Shown in pieces: positions 1-9,376 of a stretch of 64,000 nt of DNA. This DNA comes from Paraflavitalea pollutisoli (GTDB lineage Bacteria > Bacteroidota > Bacteroidia > Chitinophagales > Chitinophagaceae), in assembly GCF_029360705.1 (NCBI RefSeq), contig NZ_JARKMX010000006.1, positions 62,001 to 126,000 of the forward strand, in the 5' to 3' direction. Both the position numbers and the translations under genes were made by a program. The notes beneath the pieces were generated by a model. It worked only from the letters and a program-made list of their open reading frames with translations. It did not search any database and was not told the DNA's origin. Position 1 is the stretch's first letter; each line of letters begins with the position of its first letter.

Positions 1-141
1 CAGTTGCTGGAAAAATCACATATGACCGTGGCCGAAATTGCCTACGAAGTTGGCTTCAATAACCCCAAATACTTCTCCAAATACTTCAAGCTGGAGTACC
101 ACGTATTACCCAGTCAATGGGGCGCAGGACCCGCCCGCTGA
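1..141 (+). CDS. AraC-type regulator, C-terminal end only
   Basis: Reading frame 1 is open from the window edge to a TGA at 139-141. The 46 visible residues contain VAEIAYEVGFNNPKYFSKYF, the second helix-turn-helix of the AraC/XylS DNA-binding domain. The rest lies outside the window, so I cannot tell a stand-alone AraC protein from a hybrid two-component sensor, which in Bacteroidota often ends the same way. It precedes a GH31/SusC/SusD locus in the same orientation and is therefore a plausible activator of it; that is inference from position. Confidence 0.85.
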   Translation, partial: QLLEKSHMTVAEIAYEVGFNNPKYFSKYFKLEYHVLPSQWGAGPAR

Positions 142-194
142 AACATTTTATATACAAGTTTTTATTGACAATCAATGAGTTGATGCTAGCGGTT

Positions 195-231
195 AACATT
201 TGCATACCCATTCATAAACATCTGCATACCC
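195..231 (+). promoter_or_regulatory. 22-bp-spaced direct repeat, candidate AraC-family operator
   Basis: AACATTTGCATACCC (195-209) recurs as AACATCTGCATACCC (217-231) with one mismatch. The period is 22 bp, about two helical turns, so both copies face the same side of the DNA. AraC-family proteins bind such direct repeats. The copies lie 100-136 bp before the GH31 start and directly after the AraC-type gene end, so they are a good candidate site for that regulator. Confidence 0.55.
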
Positions 232-330
232 TGTAAAACCAGTCGTGTATCTACATTTATGGAGCAGGCCCGGGCTACTTCAGCCGACCACTGTCCGAGG
301 CCGGATTGTAAACAAAACGAACTGATTGCT

Positions 331-3198
331 ATGTGGAAGATCACGACTTCTTTATCTTTTTTAGTGGCCGCCCTATTGGCTGTATCCACCCTTTCGGCCC
401 ACTCCATCCAACCCGGTGACTACTCAAAACTCGATGATGGTATTATTGTAAACGTCAAGCGTAGGGTCACCAACGGGGTTCGCCTCGTGCGCCTGCAGGC
501 GGTGACCGATCGCATCATTCATATTACAGCCACCCCGCTCGACAGCTTCACCAACGTACAAAGCCTGATGGTATTACCGCGTAAAAGAATGCCGGTAAAA
601 TGGGACGTTAAAGACGAAAAGGAGCAGGTGGTCCTGTCTACACCCGCCTTGCGGGCCATTGTATCCTTAACGACCGGCGAGATCAGTTTTACCGATCTTT
701 CGGGTAAATTATTACTGGCCGAACCCCGGGAAGGAGGGAAGTCATTTGACCCCGTGGTGGAAGAAGGGGAGCCTTCTTTTCAATTGCGCCAGACCTTTCT
801 CCAGACACCCGGCGAGGCTTTTTACGGATTGGGCCAGCACCAGCAAGGGCTGATGAACCAACGAGGCTACCAGGTCGATCTGGCGCAAAACAATACCGAG
901 ATCGCAATTCCTTTTCTGTTGTCTACCAATAATTATGGCATCCTCTGGGATAATTACTCCATCACCAAATGGGGCGATACCCGTCCATACCAACCGTTGG
1001 GTAACCTGAAGCTCTATGCGGCCGACGGTAGTAAAGGCTGGCTCACGGCTACCTATGCGAAAAAAGGAACCCCCGACCAGGTCATCGTGAAGCGTCCGGA
1101 ATCGGCCTTGTCTTATGATTGGTTGAGCTCGCAAAAGGATTTTCCGGCAGGCATTCAGTTGGGGCAAACGGTGGTGAACTGGACCGGCGCCATCGAATCG
1201 TCTTTTACCGGTGTACACAATTTCTTATTACGTTATGGTGGTTATTGTAAGATCTGGATCGATGGAAAGTTACTGGCTGATCGTTGGCGGCAGCCCTGGA
1301 TGCCCGGCACAGCTGTATTGCCGGTTGCAATGGAGCGAGGTAGAAAATACGCCCTCCGCATTGAATGGAACCCCGATGGGGATGTTTCCTATATATCCTG
1401 CAATTGGTTAAGCCCGCTGCAGGGTGATCTTCAACAACAATATGGTTTCAGTGCCGAATCGGGTAGTCAGCTGGATTACTATTTTATCCAGGGTAAGAAC
1501 CTGGATGAAGTGATCGGTGGTTACCGCGAGGTGACCGGCCAAAGTTCTATTATGCCCAAATGGGCGATGGGCCTGTGGCAAAGCCGCGAGCGGTACAAAA
1601 CGCAGGACGAGATACTAAACACCGTGAAGGAATTTCGCCAGCGCAAGATCCCACTGGATAATATCGTACTCGACTGGTCGTACTGGAAACAGAACGATTG
1701 GGGCAGCCAGGATTTCGACAGTGCCCGTTTTGCCGATCCGGTGGGCCTGATCAACACCCTGCATAAGCAGTACAATACGAAGTTCATGATCTCGGTTTGG
1801 CCCAAGTTTTACGAGGGGCTACCTATCTACGACACCTTCAATAAACAAGGCTGGTTGTACAAACGTAATGTGGCCGAGCAGCGGCGAGACTGGATTGGTA
1901 CGGGGTATACCTCTACCTTCTACGACGCGCTCAATCCACAGGCGCGGCAAGCATTCTGGAACCTGATCAACAGGAAACTGTATGCCAAAGGTGTGGATGC
2001 CTGGTGGCTCGATGCTACTGAGCCCGATATTCATTCCAATATGTCGGTAGAAGCGCGCAAGGAAACCATGAACCCCACCGCACTCGGTTCATCCACCCGC
2101 TATTTCAATGCCTTCCCGCTGATGAATGCACAGGGTGTATACGAAGGACAGCGCCGGGTAAATCCCGATACGCGCGTATTCATATTGACCCGTAGCGCCT
2201 ATGCCGGTCAGCAGCGTTATGCAGCCGCTTCCTGGAGTGGAGATATCGCGGCCCGCTGGCACGATATGCGCGACCAGATCGCTGCCGGCCTCAACTTCTC
2301 CATGTCGGGCCTGCCGTACTGGACAGTCGACATCGGTGGTTTTGCAGTCGAGAAACGGTATGAAAAAGCACAGGGGCAGGACCTGGAAGAATGGCGGGAG
2401 CTCAATACCCGCTGGTACCAGTTCGGTGCTTTCTGTCCGCTGTTTCGGGTACACGGTCAGTTTCCCTTCCGGGAGATCTATAATATAGCACCGGAGGAAC
2501 ATCCTGCTTACCAGAGCATGATGTACTATAACAGGCTGCGTTATCGCCTGATGCCGTATATCTATTCCCTGGCGGGCAATACTTACCACGAGCACTATAC
2601 GATCATGCGTGGACTGGCGATGGACTTCCCCGCCGATCCGCAGGTACGCAATATTGGCGATCAGTTTATGTTTGGTCCTTCGCTGCTGGTGAATCCGGTC
2701 TGTGACTACAAAGCTACTTCGCGGTCCTTGTACCTGCCGGCCGGTACCCAGTGGTACGATCTCTATACCGGTGTGCAGCAGGCTGGCGGCAATACCATCA
2801 CCGCGCCGGCACCGATGGAGCGTATGCCTTTGTATGTAAAAGAGGGCAGCATTATTCCGGTAGGCCCCGCATTACAATTCACCAGCGAAAAACCGGCCGA
2901 TCCGATCACCCTGTTTGTGTACACCGGTCAGGATGCACAGTTTTCGCTGTATGAAGATGAAGGCACCAACTACAATTACGAAAAGGGGGCTTTCAGCCGC
3001 ATTCCCGTGCAATATTCGGAAGCGACAAAGACGCTGACAATCGGCGATCGCACCGGTAGTTTTCCGGGTATGCTGGCCAAAAGAACCTTCCGTGTAGTAT
3101 GGATCAGCAAAGATAAACCGCGTGCTTTCGATGCCGATACCACACCAGACCAGGTGATCAGGTATATGGGAAAGAAAGCTACCGTCACGATGAAATAA
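331..3198 (+). CDS. GH31 alpha-glycosidase with PA14 insert, probable alpha-xylosidase
   Basis: This is a secreted glycoside hydrolase of family GH31, about 955 residues. I chose the ATG at 331, not the upstream in-frame ATG at 259, because it opens directly into a signal peptide (WKITTSLSFLVAALLAVSTLSA). The GH31 nucleophile is D561 in WWLDATEPD, and D638 in WSGDIAARW is the acid/base. A PA14-like beta-sandwich (FTGVHNFLLRYGGYCKIWIDG) is inserted before the catalytic barrel, as in known bacterial alpha-xylosidases that act on xyloglucan oligosaccharides. The C-terminal beta domains are intact. It heads the locus with SusC, SusD and GH9 downstream, which supports removal of alpha-1,6-xylose from xyloglucan fragments. 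Alpha-glucosidase activity cannot be excluded from sequence alone. Confidence 0.9.
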   Translation: MWKITTSLSFLVAALLAVSTLSAHSIQPGDYSKLDDGIIVNVKRRVTNGVRLVRLQAVTDRIIHITATPLDSFTNVQSLMVLPRKRMPVKWDVKDEKEQVVLSTPALRAIVSLTTGEISFTDLSGKLLLAEPREGGKSFDPVVEEGEPSFQLRQTFLQTPGEAFYGLGQHQQGLMNQRGYQVDLAQNNTEIAIPFLLSTNNYGILWDNYSITKWGDTRPYQPLGNLKLYAADGSKGWLTATYAKKGTPDQVIVKRPESALSYDWLSSQKDFPAGIQLGQTVVNWTGAIESSFTGVHNFLLRYGGYCKIWIDGKLLADRWRQPWMPGTAVLPVAMERGRKYALRIEWNPDGDVSYISCNWLSPLQGDLQQQYGFSAESGSQLDYYFIQGKNLDEVIGGYREVTGQSSIMPKWAMGLWQSRERYKTQDEILNTVKEFRQRKIPLDNIVLDWSYWKQNDWGSQDFDSARFADPVGLINTLHKQYNTKFMISVWPKFYEGLPIYDTFNKQGWLYKRNVAEQRRDWIGTGYTSTFYDALNPQARQAFWNLINRKLYAKGVDAWWLDATEPDIHSNMSVEARKETMNPTALGSSTRYFNAFPLMNAQGVYEGQRRVNPDTRVFILTRSAYAGQQRYAAASWSGDIAARWHDMRDQIAAGLNFSMSGLPYWTVDIGGFAVEKRYEKAQGQDLEEWRELNTRWYQFGAFCPLFRVHGQFPFREIYNIAPEEHPAYQSMMYYNRLRYRLMPYIYSLAGNTYHEHYTIMRGLAMDFPADPQVRNIGDQFMFGPSLLVNPVCDYKATSRSLYLPAGTQWYDLYTGVQQAGGNTITAPAPMERMPLYVKEGSIIPVGPALQFTSEKPADPITLFVYTGQDAQFSLYEDEGTNYNYEKGAFSRIPVQYSEATKTLTIGDRTGSFPGMLAKRTFRVVWISKDKPRAFDADTTPDQVIRYMGKKATVTMK

Positions 3199-3241
3199 TG
3201 ACCTGCTTATAGACCTGTATCTTTTTTTTTGACTTGCATAA

Positions 3242-3255
3242 CGTAAACGATCACA
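3242..3255 (+). promoter_or_regulatory. Candidate operator-like box before SusC
   Basis: CGTAAACGATCACA lies immediately upstream of the SusC start. It resembles CGGAAACGATTACA, which sits just before the GH28 start at 38138, and more loosely the LacI-type boxes described at 16680, 28832 and 38017. Preceded by a T9 run at the end of the GH31-SusC gap. The similarity is short and the call is tentative. Confidence 0.25.
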
Positions 3256-3256
3256 T

Positions 3257-6200
3257 ATGAAAAAGACCAAAACTGTCAACAAACCGGTATCACTGTTGTG
3301 GATACTGGTGCTGTGTATGCTGGCCATCTCTCCGGGCTACGCACAGGACGGAACTGCTAAGCGTAAGATTTCCGGTAAAGTAACCGGCAAGCTGGGCGAA
3401 GAGCCTGTCGTATCAGCTTCAGTAACCATTAAAGGCACCAGTCAGTCAGTTTCTACCAATGGCCAGGGTGAATTCGCCATTGAAGCCAAAACCGGCGATG
3501 TGCTGGAGGTGAGCTCGGTAGGTTACGCCACCAAGGCTGTAAAAGTAGGCAGTAGTGCAGTCGTTGAGATCCGGCTTGATAAAGACTACAACGACCTGCA
3601 GGATGTAGTCGTGGTAGGGTATGGCCGTATGAAGAAAACCGACCTCAGTAGTTCGCAGGTAACGGTCACTTCTACCGACATCAGCCGCACCGTCAATACT
3701 TCGCTGGAGCAGGGGCTGCAAGGCCGCGCTGCCAACGTGTATGTTACTTCCAACAGCGGCCAGCCTGGCGCGCCCGCCTCGGTACTGATCCGCGGTATCA
3801 ACTCCCTGAGCTATAGTACGCAACCGCTGTATGTAGTAGACGGCGTGCAGATGCGGATTGGCAACGCTGGTGGTGGTGACAATACCGGTACCAATCTGTT
3901 GTCGACGATCAATCCTGACGATATCGAAACGATGAACGTGTTGCAGGGACCTGCAGCCACATCGATCTATGGTTCAGCCGGGGGTAATGGTGTGGTGATG
4001 ATTACCACCAAAAGAGGTAAATCAGGCGAAACCAAAGTAAATTTTAACACCCTGGTTAGCATCCAGGATGTGCCGGACAGAATTCCTGTGATGAACCTTC
4101 GGGAATACGCCACCTACCGCAATGAGTTTGCCAAATCGGGCGGTGCAGCATTCGAACCTACTTTTGCCGATCCGTCGGTACTTGGTGAAGGTTCCGATTG
4201 GCAGGCCGCCTTGTTCCGTCGCACCCTGTTGCAGAAATACAGCCTGGGCCTGAGTGGCGGTAATGATCGCACGACCTTCTATACCGGTGCGGAATACTTC
4301 AAACAGGAAGGTGTTGCCCGCGGTTCAGGATTTGAGCGCTATTCCGTACGTCTTAATCTCGACAACCAAACCCGTCGCTGGTTAAGGATCGGTACCAACC
4401 TAAGTGTCAGTCAGGTACGCGAACAGGTCAATACCAGCAATGGCGACCTGCTCAATCTAGCCATCAGTCAAAACCCAAGTGTACCGGTAACCAACCCGGA
4501 TGGTAGCTGGGGTGGCCCTGTTTCCACCCAGTTCCAGTTCAGCAATCCCGTGGCGCTGGCATCGATCAACAACAACCGCAACAAGGCAATGGCATTTACT
4601 GGTGGCTTATATGCTGATATCACGCTGCTAAAAGGGCTGGTTTTCCATAATGAGGTCAACGGCTATTTTCAGTACAAGAATAAGTACATCTTCAAGCCTT
4701 CTTACAAGTTCAATGGCCTGGAAAACGCCATCACCGAATCGAGCCGCACGGCAGAAAACGACTATTGGTGGGGTTTGCAACAACGTTTGCAATACGACTT
4801 CAGGATCAACAAGCATGTCTTCACCGCCATGGCTGGCCATGAATCCAACGAAAATGGTTGGGAAGGATTAGAGGGTATGCGTCGCAACTTCGTATCCAAT
4901 GCCGTGCAGGAATTGTCTGGTGGGGATGCGCTCACGGCGACGAATAACAGCAGCAAAGGATCAGTTGCCCGCGAATCGTTTTTTGGCCGCCTCAACTATG
5001 TGTATGATGACAAGTATATCCTTCAATTCGTTATTCGGAGGGATGGTGCGTCGTCTTTCGGAGAGGCAAACCGTTGGGGTAATTTTCCGGCTGTATCTGC
5101 AGCCTGGAGGGTTTCCAAAGAGAAATTCCTGCAATCTGTTGACGCCATTAACGACTTGAAATTACGGGTTGAATATGGTGCAAGTGGTAATTCGAGTGCC
5201 GATGGCTATTGGGCTGCATTGTACAGTGTGCCCACCGCCTCTGGTACTGGCTACCTGTCGCAGAACTTTTCCAATCCTTTTATGAAATGGGAAAATTCCG
5301 TGACGACCAATTTGGGCTTTGACCTGCGTATGTTCAATAACCGACTTGAAATAATCGGTGATTTTTACATCAAGAAGGTGGATGACCTGCTCACCATCAA
5401 CGATTATCCATTCTATTCCGGGGGTGACATGAGCTACTCGTCTGGTTATATACGCTTCCCGACGACCAACGTAGGCTCCATGCGTAATAAAGGTTTCGGC
5501 ATCACCATTAATTCCGTGAACGTCGAAAGTCCGTTTACCTGGAAAACGGGCGCCAATTTCTCGGTCGATCGTAATGAGATACTGAGCTTCTATCAAAATT
5601 CACCGATCAACAGCACGTATAAGACCAGCTCGCTGATCACTTCATCCCGCATCGGTCAGCCGGCGGCCTTGTTTACCGGCTACTATGCGGAAGGACTGTT
5701 CCAGAATATCGATGAGATCAAGAACCACGCAAACCAACTGAGTGGCGCTAAGCTGATCAGTCCTACACAGGGTACCTGGGTAGGAGATGTGAAGTTCAAG
5801 GATGTGGATGGACCCAATAAAGATGGTAAGCCGGATGGGATTGTCGATCAGAATGACCGTGTGGTTATTGGTAATCCCTGGCCTAAGTTCACTTTTGGCC
5901 TCACCAATACCTTCTCGTACAAAAATTTTGACCTGAGTGTATTGATCATCGGTGTACAGGGTAATGATATTTTCAACTATACCCGGTATATCAATGAAAA
6001 CCCACAAGGTACCGGTGTATTCAGCAACTATTTCAGGTCGGTAGCCGACTTCGCCCGTCCCAGCAGTGTGGATGCCAACGACGCCAGCACTAAATTGAAC
6101 AATCCTGGCTACCAGATACCCCGTATCACTACCAATACGGCCAATGGTAATTTCCGGGCCAACCAATGGTACATTGAAGACGGCTCTTATGTTCGTATCA

Positions 6201-6430
6201 AGAACGTAACCTTGTCGTATATCGTGCCTGCCCGTTGGTCTTCCAAGGCAGCCATGAAATTCCTGAAGGTGTCGGCTGGGGTGCAGAACCTGGCTACGTT
6301 TACGAAATATAAGGGGTATGATCCCGAGGTAGGTATGAGACCTGTTAACGGGTCGCTGGCAGTGGGTGTCGACGATGCCCGCTATCCTTCTACCAGAATG
6401 TATTCTTTCAGCCTTACCGCTGAGTTCTAA
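3257..6430 (+). CDS. SusC-like TonB-dependent transporter (locus 1)
   Basis: Outer-membrane TonB-dependent glycan importer of 1057 residues. A signal peptide (LLWILVLCMLAISPGYAQ) is followed by a carboxypeptidase-D-like regulatory domain (about residues 35-115, KISGKVTGKLGEEPVVSASV), a TonB box-like DVVVVGYG, a plug (GLQGRAANVYV, LIRGINSL, YVVDGVQM, GVVMITTKRG) and a long beta-barrel ending in an aromatic residue (SFSLTAEF). There is no STN domain, so it should not signal through an anti-sigma factor. It is followed 18 bp later by its SusD partner. It would import oligosaccharides, probably xyloglucan fragments judging from the flanking GH31 and GH9 genes. Confidence 0.95.
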   Translation: MKKTKTVNKPVSLLWILVLCMLAISPGYAQDGTAKRKISGKVTGKLGEEPVVSASVTIKGTSQSVSTNGQGEFAIEAKTGDVLEVSSVGYATKAVKVGSSAVVEIRLDKDYNDLQDVVVVGYGRMKKTDLSSSQVTVTSTDISRTVNTSLEQGLQGRAANVYVTSNSGQPGAPASVLIRGINSLSYSTQPLYVVDGVQMRIGNAGGGDNTGTNLLSTINPDDIETMNVLQGPAATSIYGSAGGNGVVMITTKRGKSGETKVNFNTLVSIQDVPDRIPVMNLREYATYRNEFAKSGGAAFEPTFADPSVLGEGSDWQAALFRRTLLQKYSLGLSGGNDRTTFYTGAEYFKQEGVARGSGFERYSVRLNLDNQTRRWLRIGTNLSVSQVREQVNTSNGDLLNLAISQNPSVPVTNPDGSWGGPVSTQFQFSNPVALASINNNRNKAMAFTGGLYADITLLKGLVFHNEVNGYFQYKNKYIFKPSYKFNGLENAITESSRTAENDYWWGLQQRLQYDFRINKHVFTAMAGHESNENGWEGLEGMRRNFVSNAVQELSGGDALTATNNSSKGSVARESFFGRLNYVYDDKYILQFVIRRDGASSFGEANRWGNFPAVSAAWRVSKEKFLQSVDAINDLKLRVEYGASGNSSADGYWAALYSVPTASGTGYLSQNFSNPFMKWENSVTTNLGFDLRMFNNRLEIIGDFYIKKVDDLLTINDYPFYSGGDMSYSSGYIRFPTTNVGSMRNKGFGITINSVNVESPFTWKTGANFSVDRNEILSFYQNSPINSTYKTSSLITSSRIGQPAALFTGYYAEGLFQNIDEIKNHANQLSGAKLISPTQGTWVGDVKFKDVDGPNKDGKPDGIVDQNDRVVIGNPWPKFTFGLTNTFSYKNFDLSVLIIGVQGNDIFNYTRYINENPQGTGVFSNYFRSVADFARPSSVDANDASTKLNNPGYQIPRITTNTANGNFRANQWYIEDGSYVRIKNVTLSYIVPARWSSKAAMKFLKVSAGVQNLATFTKYKGYDPEVGMRPVNGSLAVGVDDARYPSTRMYSFSLTAEF

Positions 6431-6448
6431 CCATTAAAATTGCTGTAT

Positions 6449-8059
6449 ATGAATAAGCTCATATTATTATTAACGATACTGGTGCTGGCGCAGTCCTGCA
6501 GCAAAGAGTTTCTCAACCGACCGCCGGAAGATCGTTTGATCGCTGACATCTTTTACAAAACGACCGACGAGGTGCGGGCTGGAACCGCTCCCCTGTACAA
6601 TGTCGTATGGTTCGATTATAACGATAAAGCAGCCCTGTCATTTGGCGATGCCCGGGGCGGCAATATGATCTCCAATGACCGCGACGCGTTTTATCGCTTT
6701 GCAGTAGCTGCCACAGACGTCAATACGCTGTTGCCAGCCTACAAATCTTTCTACAAGATCATTGCGCAGAGCAATCAGACCATGTACAATATCCGTAAAA
6801 ATGCTACGGCGGTACCCGCCGATGTGCGTAATGCGGCTATTGGTGAATGTCGTTTCATGCGCGCCATGGGATATTATTTCCTGGTGAGCAACTGGGGCGC
6901 TGTACCCATCATTTACGACAACGTGACGCAGATGGGTGATCCCAATGTAACCCGCAATACCATCGAGAGTATCTGGGAACTGATCCTGAAAGACCTTAAT
7001 TATGCCGCTCAGCACCTTCCGCCGACACCGTTTGGAGAAGGCCGGCTGACTAAATACTCAGCAGAAGGCATGCTGGCCAGGATGTACCTTACACGTGCCG
7101 GTGTGGGTAGTGGAGCTACCCGCCGCAAAACCGACCTCGACAGCGCGAAATATTTTGCAGCTGATGTGGTGCACAATGCGCCGAACGGCCTGGAAGCAAA
7201 TTACGCTGATCTGTTTCGCGGAGAGAACCACAACAGTTCTAAAAACAATAAAGAGAGCCTGTTCTCCATCCAGTGGATGCCCATCAAAGATCCCTGGGGT
7301 ATTAACAATTCCTTCCAGGCGTATATGGCCCGCAATGGAGATATCACCGGCAGTTGGGATGGATGGGGGGCTGCGCATGGCGCTTCTGCCAACCTGGTGA
7401 ATTACTATGTTAGCAATCCCAACGATTCCATCCGTCGCAAAGCCACCTTTATGTTTGATGGCGACTTTTATCCTGAGATACGAAAAGATCTGGGCGGCTA
7501 TCGCTACACCTTTACCGATATCGCCAACACAAAGAAGTATATCATTGGTTCAGTCAAAGACAATGGCGGCAAGGGCAGCGAAATGTGCGCTTACATCAAT
7601 ACGTATATGCTGCGTATGGCAGAAGTATACCTGATCTATGCAGAATCTATCCTGGGTGATGCCGCCACTACTTCCGATGCCGAAGCGTTGAAATATTACA
7701 ATGCAGTACGCAAACGGGCCGGTATGCCGGAGAAGTCCTCCATCACCTTTGATGATATCTTCCTGGAAAAGCGCATCGAGACCGTATTTGAAGGCATCTA
7801 TTGGTATGAGCTTATGCGCCTGTATTACTACAACCCGACGAAGGCCAAGAACATCATCAATGACCAGGACAAAGGGTCGTATACATTAACGTACAATGCG
7901 GGGTCCAATCCACGTACCTGGAAGCCTGTATTCACCACGGCGAAGTATCCGGTAACGGATGCCACCATGTACCTGCCACTACCCGAGGCAGAGCTGGTGA
8001 AAGCTCCCGGACTGGCCAAGCCAGCCGTGCCGTTTGATTTCAGCGTATTGCCCGAGTAA
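6449..8059 (+). CDS. SusD/RagB-like glycan-binding lipoprotein (locus 1)
   Basis: Surface lipoprotein of 536 residues that caps the SusC barrel and captures glycan. The ATG at 6449 gives MNKLILLLTILVLAQSCSKE, a lipoprotein signal with Cys17 as the lipidation site; the in-frame TTG at 6440 adds only three residues and is less likely. RagB/SusD hallmarks are the N-terminal CSKEFLNRPPEDRL, the TPR-like helices around FMRAMGYYFLVSNWGAVPII, and the C-terminal RMAEVYLIYAE and EKRIETVFEGIYWYELMR. It sits directly behind SusC and is almost certainly cotranscribed with it. Confidence 0.95.
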   Translation: MNKLILLLTILVLAQSCSKEFLNRPPEDRLIADIFYKTTDEVRAGTAPLYNVVWFDYNDKAALSFGDARGGNMISNDRDAFYRFAVAATDVNTLLPAYKSFYKIIAQSNQTMYNIRKNATAVPADVRNAAIGECRFMRAMGYYFLVSNWGAVPIIYDNVTQMGDPNVTRNTIESIWELILKDLNYAAQHLPPTPFGEGRLTKYSAEGMLARMYLTRAGVGSGATRRKTDLDSAKYFAADVVHNAPNGLEANYADLFRGENHNSSKNNKESLFSIQWMPIKDPWGINNSFQAYMARNGDITGSWDGWGAAHGASANLVNYYVSNPNDSIRRKATFMFDGDFYPEIRKDLGGYRYTFTDIANTKKYIIGSVKDNGGKGSEMCAYINTYMLRMAEVYLIYAESILGDAATTSDAEALKYYNAVRKRAGMPEKSSITFDDIFLEKRIETVFEGIYWYELMRLYYYNPTKAKNIINDQDKGSYTLTYNAGSNPRTWKPVFTTAKYPVTDATMYLPLPEAELVKAPGLAKPAVPFDFSVLPE

Positions 8060-8088
8060 ATTTTACCTAACTTCTAATCTTCGCACAC

Positions 8089-9297
8089 ATGCGTAATTAC
8101 ATAAGATATTGTATGCTGCTCCTGGCCCTCGTCACCGCCCTGGTGGCTTGTGACAAGGACAAGGACGGCGCACCTACGATCGCCCGCCTGCGGGCGATCG
8201 ACCCTGCTCCCAATGACTCCACGCTGACCAAGGCAGGTCCTGGCCAGACGGTGGTGATACAGGGTAGCGGCTTTGCCAGTACCACCCAGGTCTACTTCAA
8301 TGGTTATCCGGCACCGTTCAATTCTGCGTTGCTGGCCGAGACCAATATCGTTGTCACTATTCCGGCCGATATGCCTTTTGCCAGCCTGAAAGTGGAAGAC
8401 CTCAACAAGGTAAAAGTGGTGACGGCCAATGGGGAGGTCGTATTTGATTTTCCCATCGTACCACCCGCACCGGTGATCTCGTCGATGTCAAATGAAAATG
8501 CAGTGGCTGGAACACGGGTAACGATCAATGGCAATAACTTCTTCTTCATCGACAAAGTGACCTTCCCGGGTGGCAAAGAAGTTACCTCGAATATCACTTC
8601 CAACAGTACGGGTACGCAACTGGAAGTAACAGTACCCACGGGTATTACAGCTTCCGGCCCCATGAAAGTGTCGAACCGCTATGGTGCCGGTACCTCTGTT
8701 TTGCTCTTCAATGACTTTACCACCGGTGTACTGCACAATGCCGATAATGTAGACAAGATGGAATGGGGTGGCGAAGCGGTTACTGACAACTCGGCCTATC
8801 CTGGTGGCCATGGTAACTTTGCCCGTATCAAAGGTACCGCGATTGCCGGTGGCGATGGCGGTTGGTGGAATGGCAACAAATCGATCAATACGCATCCCGG
8901 GCAATGGGTGCCTGCTGCCGATCTCAACAAGCCGCTGGATAATTATGCCGTCAAGTTTGAGATCAATGTAAAAGTGCCCTGGACATCGGGTCATATCTAT
9001 ATCGTGCGGGATGGTGACTGGACTTACCTGGCCAATTATGTGCCCTGGAAAAAAGCCGACGGCAGCGCTGCTCCCTTCACGACCAATGGCTGGCAAACGG
9101 TAGAGATACCGCTCACCCAATTCAAGACCAAGGCCAACGGGGTAGATGGTTCGGGGGATCCTGCTCCATCGCTGACGGCCTTCCTGAAAAATGCTACTTC
9201 CTGGAAGATGAACATCATGTTTGTGAACCTGGAAAGTACCGCCATCGAAAAACTGGAATTGAACCTTGACAATATTCGTGTTGTCAAAATAAAATAA
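8089..9297 (+). CDS. IPT/TIG-domain surface glycan-binding lipoprotein
   Basis: A 402-residue lipoprotein with a lipobox ending at Cys21 (LVTALVACDKD). Two IPT/TIG-like immunoglobulin repeats are visible: GQTVVIQGSGFASTTQVYFNG (about residues 47-70) and GTRVTINGNNFFFIDKVTFPG (about 140-165). A C-terminal beta-rich region with many Trp and Tyr residues (GGWWNGNKSI, GHIYIVRDGDWTYLANYVPW) is the likely glycan-binding domain. This is the layout of the extra surface glycan-binding protein that follows SusC/SusD in many polysaccharide loci. It closes this transcription unit, with an intrinsic terminator following. Confidence 0.85.
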   Translation: MRNYIRYCMLLLALVTALVACDKDKDGAPTIARLRAIDPAPNDSTLTKAGPGQTVVIQGSGFASTTQVYFNGYPAPFNSALLAETNIVVTIPADMPFASLKVEDLNKVKVVTANGEVVFDFPIVPPAPVISSMSNENAVAGTRVTINGNNFFFIDKVTFPGGKEVTSNITSNSTGTQLEVTVPTGITASGPMKVSNRYGAGTSVLLFNDFTTGVLHNADNVDKMEWGGEAVTDNSAYPGGHGNFARIKGTAIAGGDGGWWNGNKSINTHPGQWVPAADLNKPLDNYAVKFEINVKVPWTSGHIYIVRDGDWTYLANYVPWKKADGSAAPFTTNGWQTVEIPLTQFKTKANGVDGSGDPAPSLTAFLKNATSWKMNIMFVNLESTAIEKLELNLDNIRVVKIK

Positions 9298-9320
9298 CCA
9301 CGGTTAGTGGAAAGGCGAAC

Positions 9321-9358
9321 TGGCAGGTGGTGTGATGATTGCCACCTGTCTTTTTTTT
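9321..9358 (+). terminator. Intrinsic terminator after the glycan-binding lipoprotein
   Basis: CAGGTGG (9324-9330) pairs with CCACCTG (9342-9348), followed by T-C and eight Ts. It falls in the gap between the lipoprotein stop and the next gene, and so splits SusC/SusD/SGBP from the two downstream hydrolases. Confidence 0.8.
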
Positions 9359-9376
9359 AGCACCTAAACGGATACT

